Source: Scatavimonas merdigallinarum
Lineage (GTDB): Bacteria; Bacillota; Clostridia; Oscillospirales; Acutalibacteraceae
Assembly (NCBI GenBank): GCA_018713055.1
Contig: DVFW01000018.1
Span: forward strand, 62,001-126,000
Direction: 5' to 3'
DNA length: 64,000 bases
Made by a program: the position numbers and the translations under genes. Below the pieces are notes generated by a model. It ran no database searches. It saw nothing but the letters and a program-made list of their open reading frames with translations, and had not been told where the DNA came from. This document shows, one piece after another, positions 16,397 to 25,319 of the stretch. The stretch's first letter is position 1. The number at the start of each line of letters is the position of its first letter.

Positions 16397-17686
16397 CTAT
16401 TCTGTTCTGCTGACCGTGACGTTTGCCGTATATGCCTGCGTATCATACGCCCAACATTTTGACTGGTTTTTAATGCGTATATTAACAGGCATTTCCGCTG
16501 TACCGACAAAACCGTCGCCAAGACTGCTCAAGTCAATTTGCGCTTCCACATCGCTTGCTGTAAGCTCGGAAACCACATCTTCCGGCCCTATGACCGTAAC
16601 ATCTATACTTGTCGTCATAGCAACCGCCGTATATCCGTCGTCTAAATTATCAAAGGTAAACCTGCTGACTGTAAGCACGGTGGAATCATAGCCGGAAAGA
16701 TCCAGCGAAACAGTTGCATTGCTTTCATTGCTGATATTAATACATCCTGCCGGAAGGTCGATCGGCAGCGTAAACTCCGTATTGTCCGGAGATACCTGTG
16801 AAAAATCAATTGCCTGCAGAGAAATAGAGTTGAGGCTCTGCATGGCCTCCTCTGACCCTGCAATCATCAGGGAAGACGGCGTAACCGTTGCAACCGCACC
16901 GACGTCAAAGCCGGACGGTACGTCTGTAAACTGCGGCTCTAAAGGAAGCTCCTTTTTGGGCAGGACCGGTACAGTAACCGTGACCATATTATTTTCCACA
17001 TTTGTGGTTAAAAGCTCGCTTTTGATCTGTGTTCCGGTAGTATCATACAGAACAATTTCATAGTCCTGGGAAGTGGTTTCTCTTAAATCACCTGAAAATC
17101 CCCCTTCAATTGCGACTTTATCTACCTTCATTACCTCAGTCTGAGGGCCGGATACGGTGATTGTATCTGTAGAATAGACAGCCTTTCCCCTGAAATAGGT
17201 GGAATCTGTCCGTATGCCACTGTAATCCACATTGTCTGTCAGGGAAAATTCGCGCGAGCTTTGACGGTCAACATATACGCTTACAATCTGTGGTGTAACA
17301 GATAGTATTTCATAATCGGACTTTACGCCGTTTTTTCTGGCGGTTAATTCAAGCGAGTACGTGTTCGGAGCGGTAATTGTGTTGGAAGCCTGCAACGCAA
17401 CCACCTGAATGTCGTCCTTTGTTACATTTGCAACCGTCAGCCTGTTGCCGGATATCAAGACAGAGGCGGTCGTATCTCCACCGCTGAAAATTGTAAGCCC
17501 GTCCTCCTTAGCGGCATCTGAAAGCGGGATTGTGATAGGGATGTCCGAAACGGTGTATTCAATTGCTTCCTGTGTATTCTGCGAGAAAAAGAGCCATAAG
17601 CCGCATGCCATTAAAAAAGAAAACACAATTAGAAATTTATTGTTCCTAAAAAGCTTGCTCAGCGAAAATGATTTAATCCTTTTCAT
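16397..17686 (-). CDS. cdaR: YbbR-domain protein CdaR, regulator of diadenylate cyclase
   Basis: CdaR anchors outside the membrane and modulates CdaA activity. One N-terminal membrane helix (about residues 15-34, FLIVFSFLMACGLWLFF) is followed by four YbbR-like beta domains on the outside, recognisable from repeats such as SDIPITIPL, LELTARKNG.KSDYEI and VTVPVLPKK. Length 429 fits. The gene start overlaps cdaA by 14 bases, the usual cdaA-cdaR pairing. glmM, normally third in this operon, is missing; a terminator follows instead. Confidence 0.93.
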   Translation of the reverse strand: MKRIKSFSLSKLFRNNKFLIVFSFLMACGLWLFFSQNTQEAIEYTVSDIPITIPLSDAAKEDGLTIFSGGDTTASVLISGNRLTVANVTKDDIQVVALQASNTITAPNTYSLELTARKNGVKSDYEILSVTPQIVSVYVDRQSSREFSLTDNVDYSGIRTDSTYFRGKAVYSTDTITVSGPQTEVMKVDKVAIEGGFSGDLRETTSQDYEIVLYDTTGTQIKSELLTTNVENNMVTVTVPVLPKKELPLEPQFTDVPSGFDVGAVATVTPSSLMIAGSEEAMQSLNSISLQAIDFSQVSPDNTEFTLPIDLPAGCINISNESNATVSLDLSGYDSTVLTVSRFTFDNLDDGYTAVAMTTSIDVTVIGPEDVVSELTASDVEAQIDLSSLGDGFVGTAEMPVNIRIKNQSKCWAYDTQAYTANVTVSRTE

Positions 17687-18551
17687 GCCTTTTCTCCTTT
17701 CTCCTGGATGAGAAAATGGGAATCAGCTCTATAATATCTGTCTTATCGCCAGGCAGCAAAAGCTCTTCGAGCCTTTCCTTTAACGTATCTCTTGTATAAT
17801 CCCTGGTAAGCCTGCCTCTGTATGCCACAGAAATATTCCCGGTTTCTTCAGAAACAACTACGATCACCGCGTCGGATTCTTCGCTCATGCCAAGGGCCGC
17901 CCTGTGACGTGTTCCAAGGTTGACATCCACTTCCTCATTTTTTGTAAGCGGCAGAATACAGCCTGCGGCATAGACCCGTCCGTCGCGCATAACTACCGCG
18001 CCGTCATGCAGCGGCGCCTTGTTAAAAAACAGGTTTCCAATGACTGAAACAGACGGCTCTGCGTCAACAATGGTTCCAGTGTCAATAATTTCGCCCAGTT
18101 TTGTTCTTCTTTCAAATACAATTAAAGCGCCTGTTTTTGCACGCTGAAACACCAGCGCCGCATCTACAACGGCGCTGATGGCTTTTTTTTGCAGGGCAAC
18201 TTCATGATGGTCTTCTTTCGCCTGCATACCAAATTTAAAATTCTTTGAAAGCTTGCTGCGCCCAATCTGCTCAAGCGCTTTTCTGATTTCCGGCTGAAAA
18301 ATAATAAACAGGATAATAACGCCAAATTCAAAAAAGTTTCTAAGCAAAGCGGTCAGCATGGTAAGCTGGAAGGTGAACGCAAGCAAATAAACGGCAACCA
18401 GGATTACCACGCCTTTTAAGAGCTGTTCCGCTCTTGTTTCGCGCACCAGCTTTAAAATACCATATATAACAAAGGTTATGCAGAGAATATCTACAAGATC
18501 TTTTATTTCAAAGGTTCTGATAATTGAAAAAAAAGAATGGATCAGCTGCAT
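17673..18551 (-). CDS. cdaA: Diadenylate cyclase CdaA
   Basis: CdaA joins two ATP to cyclic di-AMP, a messenger for potassium, osmotic and cell-wall homeostasis. Three N-terminal membrane helices (about residues 15-37, 45-62, 68-86) precede the DAC domain, which has the catalytic DGA at 183-185 (LHDGAVV) and RHRAA at 215-219. Length 292 is slightly above the usual 273 because of a C-terminal tail (IPIFSSRRKEKRHEKD). Together with the MscS gene at 2.8 kb it is one of two osmotic-stress functions in the window, but they are far apart. Confidence 0.97.
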   Translation of the reverse strand: MQLIHSFFSIIRTFEIKDLVDILCITFVIYGILKLVRETRAEQLLKGVVILVAVYLLAFTFQLTMLTALLRNFFEFGVIILFIIFQPEIRKALEQIGRSKLSKNFKFGMQAKEDHHEVALQKKAISAVVDAALVFQRAKTGALIVFERRTKLGEIIDTGTIVDAEPSVSVIGNLFFNKAPLHDGAVVMRDGRVYAAGCILPLTKNEEVDVNLGTRHRAALGMSEESDAVIVVVSEETGNISVAYRGRLTRDYTRDTLKERLEELLLPGDKTDIIELIPIFSSRRKEKRHEKD

Positions 18552-18644
18552 ATTTTTCTTCCTTCCGGTTTTGTTAAAATCCCTGTATCTTTGATTTATT
18601 TTAACATATATCCCCTCTAATGGAAATACCTTTTTAACTGTTTT

Positions 18645-19802
18645 TTAACTTTTTTGTAACCTTTGCTTCATCTGCATAACCGCAAAGGCCAAACGGTCAA
18701 TCTGCGCCGCATTGGAAAAATAGGAAGGGCTTACGCGCACCGCGCCTGTTTCCAACGTACCAAAGGCTGCATGCGCAACCGGCGCACAGTGCAACCCGGC
18801 ACGCAGCGCAATATCGTAATGGCGGTTTAAATGCTCTGCGACTGTTTCGCTGTCCATCCCCTGGACATTAAACGATAAAACAGGTGAAAAATGGCCAAGA
18901 TCTGGTTTTTTTGTATAAAGCCTGACAAAAGAAAGATTTGCCAGTTTATCATATAAACGCCGAATGAGCGCCATCTCATGCGACGCAATTGTTTTCTCTT
19001 TGATTCTGGATACAAATTCTATACCGGCTTTCAGCCCTGCAATCCCCGGTAAATTGGGGGTACCGCTTTCAAATTTGTCCGGCATAATCGCCGGATGCTC
19101 AAAAGAAATGGAACTGCTGCCGGTGCCGCCCTGCATAAACGAAGAAATCTGGTCGCTGTTTGCCGTAATGAGAAGCCCTGTTCCCATTGGCCCATACAAG
19201 CCTTTATGCCCGGCGGTACATAAATAATCTATTTTATTTTCCTGTAAATCAATTGGGATGGTTCCCGCCGTTTGCGCACAATCGACCAGAATCTGTATGC
19301 CATATTCGTGGCACAGGGCGGTCAGGCGCTCGACGGGCAGGCGCACACCCCAAACATTGGAAGCGTGCGTGCATACAACAAGTTTTGTCTTACCATTTAA
19401 TGCATTGCGAAAAGCGTCTACCGTTTTATCGTTGTCCCCCGGATAAACGGTAGCCTGCGTAAAGGTTATGCCTTTCTTTTCAAGTTCCGTCAGCGGCCGG
19501 ATAACAGAATTATGCTCCAGATTCGAGCATACTACATGATCCCCGCTTTTCAGAAGCCCTTTTAAAACAATATTGATAGAATGCGTACAATTCAGCGTAA
19601 AAACGACATTTTCTTCTTTTTCTGCATTAAAAAGCGCCGCGGCCTTTACCCTGCAATCGTATATTTCTTTTGCAGATCTCATAGAAAGTCTGTGGCCGCT
19701 GCGCCCGGGATTTGCTCCGTAATTTTTTAACGCTTCGTGAACCGCTGCTGTAACCGACGGCGGCTTTGGAAAGGTCGTTGCCGCGTTGTCAAGATAGATC
19801 AC
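18645..19802 (-). CDS. Cysteine desulfurase family protein (class V aminotransferase)
   Basis: The fold-type I PLP enzyme starts MIYLDNAATTFPKP, has the PLP Lys in CTAGHKGLYGPMG and ends with RAGLHCAP, carrying the Cys that in SufS-like desulfurases accepts the persulfide. Enzymes of this type remove sulfur (or selenium) from cysteine for Fe-S clusters, thio-tRNA or selenium chemistry. Length 385. The start overlaps the DUF3343 gene by 4 bases, so the two form a coupled pair; that partner is annotated in Pfam as a Se/S carrier-like protein. A general Fe-S role through SufU or IscU is less likely because neither is adjacent. Confidence 0.88.
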   Translation of the reverse strand: MIYLDNAATTFPKPPSVTAAVHEALKNYGANPGRSGHRLSMRSAKEIYDCRVKAAALFNAEKEENVVFTLNCTHSINIVLKGLLKSGDHVVCSNLEHNSVIRPLTELEKKGITFTQATVYPGDNDKTVDAFRNALNGKTKLVVCTHASNVWGVRLPVERLTALCHEYGIQILVDCAQTAGTIPIDLQENKIDYLCTAGHKGLYGPMGTGLLITANSDQISSFMQGGTGSSSISFEHPAIMPDKFESGTPNLPGIAGLKAGIEFVSRIKEKTIASHEMALIRRLYDKLANLSFVRLYTKKPDLGHFSPVLSFNVQGMDSETVAEHLNRHYDIALRAGLHCAPVAHAAFGTLETGAVRVSPSYFSNAAQIDRLAFAVMQMKQRLQKS

Positions 19803-20029
19803 GGCACAACCTCCCTGCTTATTCGGCCAAGAACGGTTATACCGTTGTTTATAAGAATTTTTTCTGCTTCATCTGTCCGTGTGGGTACGTAAAGGCTGTA
19901 ACCGCAACTGTTTGCCTCGCCCTGTTTCGGCGTTCTCTCTATATCGGCGGCTATACCATGCTTTAACAGAATAGACCTTCCCTTCATTGCATATGTGATG
20001 GAAGTCAGCATAATTAACTGCTTGCCCAC
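19799..20029 (-). CDS. DUF3343 protein (putative Se/S carrier-like)
   Basis: This 76-residue protein matches the DUF3343 pattern: a short beta strand and helix (LTSITYAMKGRSILLKHGI), RTPKQGEANSCGYSLYV with the single conserved Cys after Ser, then a C-terminal alpha/beta unit. Pfam names the family Se/S carrier-like because its relatives are fused to or sit beside sulfurtransferases. The GTG at 20029 has GAGG 8 bases upstream; GTG 20038 is possible but only 4 bases from its AAGGAG. It is coupled to the cysteine desulfurase gene downstream. A role as acceptor of the desulfurase persulfide is inference. Confidence 0.78.
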   Translation of the reverse strand: MGKQLIMLTSITYAMKGRSILLKHGIAADIERTPKQGEANSCGYSLYVPTRTDEAEKILINNGITVLGRISREVVP

Positions 20030-20122
20030 ATATATCACCTCGCTCCTTTTTTATTACATTCTATGCCGGAGCGGCGGGTTGCGTGTACAGGCGTTTTTCC
20101 CACATATCGGGCAGAGCGGCGC

Positions 20123-20632
20123 TTATTGCGGCGAGCCCCCGTCAAAGCCGTCGTGAAACGAATCATCCACTGCATCGGGGAAGGCGTCATTATGGTCGCA
20201 CGTTTCTGAATCATACGGGCCGTGGTCGTCGCCTATAATTTCCCCTCTGCGCATGTGAAGCCTTATTTTTTCCTCTTCAACGGCATCTGAAAGATTGTTT
20301 TTAAACATCTGGGAGTTTTTAATATTTTTAACGACCAGGTGCGGCTGGAACCTGTCCTGGGATTCTACAACCACCGTACCCAGCCCAAACATTTTCTGCA
20401 AAAGTGTGCGTTGCAGCGTAATATCCAGCACGCGGTAAAGCAGAATTTCGTTTTCTTTACTTGTCAGAAGCCCTTCGTTTATCAAAAGTTTTCTGTTGGT
20501 AAGGGTGTATTTTGTAAACGTAAACGGCAGGCCGAAAAACAGCCAGCGTTTTCTTTCCTGCTGGATAATTTCCACATCGTCCGCTTTGCCGCGCGCGCCG
20601 GTTTTTGCAGGATTCGCCGCATAATCCGCCAT
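20123..20632 (-). CDS. Bacterial PH-domain protein with Asp/His-rich tail
   Basis: Residues about 25-120 resemble the bacterial PH domain bPH2 (YdbS-like): FTFTKYTLTNRKLLINEGLLTSKENEILLYRVLDITLQRTLLQK in outline, with the typical L-Y-R-V-x-D-I strand. No clear membrane helix is present apart from a weak hydrophobic stretch (WLFFGLPF). The last 35 residues are rich in Asp and His (GDDHGPYDSETCDHNDAF) and could bind metal. It starts 15 bases after pfkA, so it is probably in the ppk1-pfkA operon. Function unknown. Confidence 0.75.
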   Translation of the reverse strand: MADYAANPAKTGARGKADDVEIIQQERKRWLFFGLPFTFTKYTLTNRKLLINEGLLTSKENEILLYRVLDITLQRTLLQKMFGLGTVVVESQDRFQPHLVVKNIKNSQMFKNNLSDAVEEEKIRLHMRRGEIIGDDHGPYDSETCDHNDAFPDAVDDSFHDGFDGGSPQ

Positions 20633-20647
20633 ATAATCTGCCTCCTT

Positions 20648-21727
20648 TTATTCGCCAAATGTAATACCAATCTGCCTGGCTGTCTGGATAATATCGCTGT
20701 CCACAGGAACCGCCTTCAGCTTTCCGGCAATCTGGTTTAACGGCACGGGAACAACCTGATTGTTAATCAGCGACACCATATTGCCGTACTTTTCCTGAAT
20801 AATCAGCTGGGCTGCCGCCGCGCCAAAGCGCGTAGAGAGCACCCTGTCATAGGGGCATGGGCTGCCGCCGCGCTGAAAATGGCCCGGAACCGTAACCCTT
20901 GTTTCCTGCCCGGTTGCCTGTTCAATTTCATAGGCAATTTTATAGGAAACAGAGGGATAGGCAAGCTCTGCTATCGCCGCTTTCTTTTTCTTTTTAGGCA
21001 GTGCTGCAAGCTCTTTGGAAATGGCGCCTTCCGCTACAGCCAGAATAGAGAAATTTTTCCCACTGCCCGTTCTGGCTTTTACGGTCTGAATGACAGACTG
21101 TATATCGTATGGAATTTCTGGAATCAAAATAATGTCTGCTCCGCCCGCAATACCGGCGTACAGGGTAAGCCATCCAACCTTATGCCCCATAACCTCTACA
21201 ATAAACACTCTGCCGTGCGAAGTTGCCGTTGTATGAATGCAGTCGATTACATTGGTTGCAATATCAACAGCGCTTTGGAACCCAAACGTCATATCTGTCC
21301 CCCAAAGGTCATTGTCAATGGTTTTGGGTAAAGACACAACATTTAAGCCTTCTTCACACAGCAGGTTGGCCGTTTTCTGTGTGCCGTTTCCACCCAGAAT
21401 CACCAAGCAGTCCAACTTAAGTTCTTTGTAATGCTCCTTCATGGCTTTGACCTTATCTACGCTGTTTTCGTCCACAACGCGCATCAGTTTAAAAGGTTGC
21501 CTGGACGTGCCAAGAATAGTTCCGCCGCGGGTAAGGATACCGGAAAAATCCTCTTGTTTCATCTGCCTGTATTCGCCATAAATCAATCCGCGGTAACCGT
21601 CAATAATCCCATATATTTCAATACCGTCCGACCCGTAATGGGCATATAAAGCCTTTGCCACACCCCGTATGGAAGCGTTAAGCCCCTGACAGTCCCCGCC
21701 GCTTGTTAAAATACCAATTCTTTTCAC
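20648..21727 (-). CDS. pfkA: 6-phosphofructokinase
   Basis: PfkA phosphorylates fructose 6-phosphate. Motifs: GILTSGGDCQGLNA at the N-terminus, GGNGTQKTA at 112-120, PKTIDND at 134-140 and GHFQRGGSPCPYDR. Residue 115 (the E. coli 104 position) is Gly, as in ATP-using enzymes, while Lys135 (E. coli 124 position) is the residue of pyrophosphate-using enzymes; the preceding Asp is Asn. Similar group III enzymes are mostly annotated ATP-dependent, so the phosphoryl donor should be tested. GTG 21727 has AAGGA upstream and gives 359 residues. It follows ppk1 by 25 bases. Confidence 0.92.
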   Translation of the reverse strand: MKRIGILTSGGDCQGLNASIRGVAKALYAHYGSDGIEIYGIIDGYRGLIYGEYRQMKQEDFSGILTRGGTILGTSRQPFKLMRVVDENSVDKVKAMKEHYKELKLDCLVILGGNGTQKTANLLCEEGLNVVSLPKTIDNDLWGTDMTFGFQSAVDIATNVIDCIHTTATSHGRVFIVEVMGHKVGWLTLYAGIAGGADIILIPEIPYDIQSVIQTVKARTGSGKNFSILAVAEGAISKELAALPKKKKKAAIAELAYPSVSYKIAYEIEQATGQETRVTVPGHFQRGGSPCPYDRVLSTRFGAAAAQLIIQEKYGNMVSLINNQVVPVPLNQIAGKLKAVPVDSDIIQTARQIGITFGE

Positions 21728-21752
21728 TGTATCACGTCCTTCATCTTTGATC

Positions 21753-23939
21753 TTATTTTTGCTGCGCATGTTTTGGCAAAATAGGCGTTCCGATTGTCTT
21801 GCTCTCTTTCATCCTTTTTACACTGCGCTGCTCTTTCTTGGCAAGCTGGGAAAATTGCGTCTGGGAATTAACCACCCGTTTGCCGCGCTTATCAATATGC
21901 AGATAAGCCGTGTCTGAAAGCTGAATTCTTGCATTGACCGTATCTTTCAGCATAAGATCTAAAATAGCAAAACCACGCTTTTTCAGCAGTTCATCCTCCA
22001 CAGGAAAAACCAGTTCCACACGCTTGTCCAGGTTTCTTTGCATCCAGTCTGCACTGCCCATGTATACAACCGGGTCGCCCGCATTTTCAAATTTAAAAAT
22101 ACGGCTGTGTTCCAGCAACTGCCCCACAATACTATGCACGCTGATGTTGTCACTGACGCCTTTAATCCCCGGGATCAGGCAACAGATTCCCCTGATAATC
22201 AGTTTAATTTTCACGCCCGCCTGCGAAGCTTTATATAAGAGTTCAATAATCGAAGGATCTACCAGTGAATTGACCTTTGCCGTAATTCCGGAAGGCAGCC
22301 CCTGCTTTGCATTGAGCGTTTCTTTTTTTATCATATCCTCAAAAAATTTGCGCATACCCGTAGGGGCGACGATAAACTTATTATACTCCGGGGGAAGGGA
22401 ATATCCTGTCAAAACATTGAACAGGGACGACGCATCGGTTCCATACGCTTCTTTACAGGTAAACATGCCGATGTCTGTATAAAGGCGCGCGGTAATATCG
22501 TTATAGTTGCCTGTACCCATGTGCAGATATCGGCGGATTGCGTTATGTTCGCGCCGGACGACCAAACATATTTTACAATGCGTTTTAAGCCCGGTAAGAC
22601 CATAAATCACATGGCAGCCCGCTTTTTCCAGTTTTTTGGCCCAGTGGATATTGTTTTCTTCGTCAAACCGCGCCTTCAGTTCAACCAGTACGGTTACCTG
22701 TTTTCCGTTTTCCGCCGCTCTGATCAGCGCCGCAATAATTGGAGAGTTGCCGCTTACACGGTAAAGCGTCTGCTTGATTGCCAGAACATTTGGATCGTCG
22801 GCTGCTGTTTTGACAAAGCGCAGTACACTGTCAAAGCTCTCATATGGGTGGTGCACCATGCGGTCTCTTTCACGGATTGCCTCAAAAATATCGTCACAGC
22901 CATAAAAATCTGCAGGAGGGGAAACCGGCACGATCGGCTCAAAGCGAAGATGGTCGCAGCCTTCGATCCCTGCAAACTTCGATAAAAACGTAAGGTCGAG
23001 CGGACCGGATTGCTCATAAACCTCCTGTGGCTCGACATCCAGCATATCGATCAGAAAATTTTTCAGCTCGCTGTCGCACTTGCGGTAAATTTCCAAACGT
23101 ACAGGCTTACCGCGTTTTCTCTTTTTGATAGATTTTTGTATCTCCTCCATTAAATCGTCCGTTTCCTCATCAATATCCAAATCTGAATCCCGCGTAATAC
23201 GAAACGGGCAAAAGGCTTTTATGTTGTAAAGCTCAAAAAGCTCCTCAAACTTATGCATAATAATATTTTCCAGCAGGATAAAGGCCCTGCCCTCAGAGGA
23301 AGGCAACTCCAGAAAACGCGGCAGAATAGACGGAACCTGAATCACCGCAAATACGGATTCTTCCTCCATATCTGTTAAGCGTACCGCGATATTCAGGCTT
23401 TTATTTGCCAAAAGCGGAAACGGACGGCTGGTATCAACCGCCATTGGCGTCAGCACGGGAAAAACAAGCCTTTCAAAATACGCGTCGATAAATTTCATCT
23501 GTTTTTCGTTGAGCTCTTTAATTTTTAAAAAGGCAAGCCCGTTGTTTCTAAGCACTGGCAAAATAGAACGGTTTAAGCAGGAGTACTGTTTTTTGGAAAA
23601 ATCATGTATTTTTACAGAAAGTTTTTCCATTTGCTGCACCGGGGTCAGCCCGGCCGGGTCCGGATGCGTATAGCCCTGATGAATCTGTTCCATAATTCCC
23701 GCAACGCGCACCATAAAAAACTCATCTAAATTGGAAGCTGTAATGGATAAAAATTTTACTCGCTCCAAAACAGGGTTTTCTTTTTCTGTTGCTTCTTCCA
23801 AAACGCGAATATTAAAATCCATCCAGCTTAATTCCCGGTTGTTATACGGCATTGTAAAGCGCTGCTTTACCGCTGTTTGCGCCAAAACAGCCGTGCTTTC
23901 CTTTTCTCCCTGCGGTTTGTTTTTTTCCTTTTTTGCCAT
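21753..23939 (-). CDS. ppk1: Polyphosphate kinase 1
   Basis: PPK1 reversibly makes polyphosphate from ATP. The N domain has NRELSWMDFNIRVLEEA and SNLDEFFMVRVAGI; the phosphohistidine is in GLKTHCKICLVVRR, and the second active-site block is YMGSADWMQRNLDKRVEL. Length 728 is normal. The N-terminal 20 residues are charged and disordered-looking. It is followed by pfkA, an unusual partner: polyphosphate metabolism and glycolysis would be co-expressed. ppx is not in the window. Confidence 0.96.
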   Translation of the reverse strand: MAKKEKNKPQGEKESTAVLAQTAVKQRFTMPYNNRELSWMDFNIRVLEEATEKENPVLERVKFLSITASNLDEFFMVRVAGIMEQIHQGYTHPDPAGLTPVQQMEKLSVKIHDFSKKQYSCLNRSILPVLRNNGLAFLKIKELNEKQMKFIDAYFERLVFPVLTPMAVDTSRPFPLLANKSLNIAVRLTDMEEESVFAVIQVPSILPRFLELPSSEGRAFILLENIIMHKFEELFELYNIKAFCPFRITRDSDLDIDEETDDLMEEIQKSIKKRKRGKPVRLEIYRKCDSELKNFLIDMLDVEPQEVYEQSGPLDLTFLSKFAGIEGCDHLRFEPIVPVSPPADFYGCDDIFEAIRERDRMVHHPYESFDSVLRFVKTAADDPNVLAIKQTLYRVSGNSPIIAALIRAAENGKQVTVLVELKARFDEENNIHWAKKLEKAGCHVIYGLTGLKTHCKICLVVRREHNAIRRYLHMGTGNYNDITARLYTDIGMFTCKEAYGTDASSLFNVLTGYSLPPEYNKFIVAPTGMRKFFEDMIKKETLNAKQGLPSGITAKVNSLVDPSIIELLYKASQAGVKIKLIIRGICCLIPGIKGVSDNISVHSIVGQLLEHSRIFKFENAGDPVVYMGSADWMQRNLDKRVELVFPVEDELLKKRGFAILDLMLKDTVNARIQLSDTAYLHIDKRGKRVVNSQTQFSQLAKKEQRSVKRMKESKTIGTPILPKHAQQK

Positions 23940-23974
23940 ATCGTCTTTTCCCTTCCTTTTATATTCTTTTATAA

Positions 23975-24024
23975 TAAAAAAAGGGGGGAACAGCCGGCCA
24001 GTATATTCTACAAGGCCGGAGCCT
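23975..24024 (-). terminator. Probable terminator after the ACT-domain gene
   Basis: On the minus strand GCTCCGGCC and GGCCGGC pair imperfectly around a loop, followed by a C run and a long T run. It separates the dap operon from ppk1. The stem has one bulge, so this is less certain than the others. Confidence 0.5.
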
Positions 24025-24049
24025 TTTCCCGCCCCTGTGTCCTGATATT

Positions 24050-24505
24050 TTAAATTGTCTTTACGCAGTTTAAAATGGATTCATATACCGCGTCAAAATC
24101 TGCTTTTGTAACAAGCAGGGAAATTTGCACCTCTGAAGTGGATATAACGCGTATGTCCGTATTGACGTCCGCCACCGCTCTGAATATTTTTGCAGCAATA
24201 CCAGGGGTATTTTCCATCTGTTTGTCAAGCACAGAAACAATATAGTTCCCGCTGCTGACAATCGGCTTGACCCTTCCGCCCTGCAGCCCGGAGGTAAATT
24301 CCAGCAGTTTGATCAAATCTGCGTCTCTGATGGTAAAGGACAGACTAGTTGATGCGCTCTGCACCGGTGAAAGGGATATCATATCCACGTCTATTCCCAT
24401 GGATGCAATTTTCTCAAAAATATCTGCAATTTGCTGCATATTGGCAGGAATGTCATGCAGCGATACCAGGGTAATTTCGTCAGATACATTGACAACAGGA
24501 TTCAT
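24050..24505 (-). CDS. Free-standing double ACT-domain protein, aspartokinase-regulatory-like
   Basis: The 151-residue protein looks like the C-terminal regulatory part of aspartate kinase without the kinase: two ACT units, about residues 5-75 (ITLVSLHDIPANMQQIADIF) and 80-150 (YIVSVLDKQMENTPGIAAKIF, then STSEVQISLLVTKADFDAV). In aspartokinases these domains bind lysine or threonine. Here the gene closes the asd-dapA-dapB operon, so a lysine-sensing or kinase-partner role is plausible, but not shown. ATG 24505 was chosen; AAGGA lies 12 bases upstream. No aspartokinase catalytic gene is in the window. Confidence 0.85.
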   Translation of the reverse strand: MNPVVNVSDEITLVSLHDIPANMQQIADIFEKIASMGIDVDMISLSPVQSASTSLSFTIRDADLIKLLEFTSGLQGGRVKPIVSSGNYIVSVLDKQMENTPGIAAKIFRAVADVNTDIRVISTSEVQISLLVTKADFDAVYESILNCVKTI

Positions 24506-24528
24506 AAAAGGCCACAATCCTTTCCAGT

Positions 24529-25287
24529 TTATTTTGCCGCCAGCAGGTCTGCCATATCGTACATGCCCGCAGCCCTTCCATTTAAAAACACAGAGGCATT
24601 GACCGCTCCGGTTGCAAATACCTCTTTGGACTGCGCCTGATGTTTAATGGCAAGCACCTCGTCGTGCCCTGCAAACAAAACCTCATGCTCGCCGACAATG
24701 GTACCGCCGCGCACTGTGTGAATTCCAATTTCATTTTTTTCCCTTTTCTTTCTGTAAGAATGGCGGTCATACACATACTGCGGCTCTTTTTCCATAACGG
24801 AAGAAATGCCGTCTGCAATCATCAAGGCCGTGCCGCTTGGAGCATCAATTTTCTGGTTATGGTGTTTTTCTATAATTTCTATATCAAATTCCCGGCCAAA
24901 TACGGCGGCCGCTTTTTTGGACAGAGCAATTAAAAGATTGATGCCAAGCGACATATTGCCTGAATAAAAAATGGCGACTGTTTCAGCCGCTTTTTTTATA
25001 CTTGCCACCTGCGCGGCGGAATACCCCGTTGTACAAATCACCGCCGGCGTTGTATGCCCGCATGCATAAGAAAGCAAACCGTCAAGCGTAGAAGGGTTTG
25101 AAAAATCTATGATTACATCTGCGTTTATATCTATTTTTGAAAAATCGTCAAATACAGGGAAGTCATACCCGCAGGAGGTAAAAATATCTACCCCGGCAAC
25201 GATCACAGCATCTTCCCTTTGATCCACAGCACGGACAATCGTTTGCCCCATCTTTCCATTACAGCCGCTTAAAATTATCCTTGTCAT
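24529..25287 (-). CDS. dapB: 4-hydroxy-tetrahydrodipicolinate reductase
   Basis: DapB reduces the DapA product in the lysine/diaminopimelate pathway. The dinucleotide motif is GCNGKMGQTIVRAV, the catalytic His block is EIIEKHHNQKIDAPSGTAL, and the C-terminus has HQAQSKEVFATGAVNASVFL-like sequence. Length 252 fits. ATG 25287 has GGAGGA 7 bases upstream. It lies 32 bases after dapA. Confidence 0.97.
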   Translation of the reverse strand: MTRIILSGCNGKMGQTIVRAVDQREDAVIVAGVDIFTSCGYDFPVFDDFSKIDINADVIIDFSNPSTLDGLLSYACGHTTPAVICTTGYSAAQVASIKKAAETVAIFYSGNMSLGINLLIALSKKAAAVFGREFDIEIIEKHHNQKIDAPSGTALMIADGISSVMEKEPQYVYDRHSYRKKREKNEIGIHTVRGGTIVGEHEVLFAGHDEVLAIKHQAQSKEVFATGAVNASVFLNGRAAGMYDMADLLAAK

Positions 25288-25319
25288 TTCTTCATCCTCC
25301 GCCCAAATCACACGGGATT

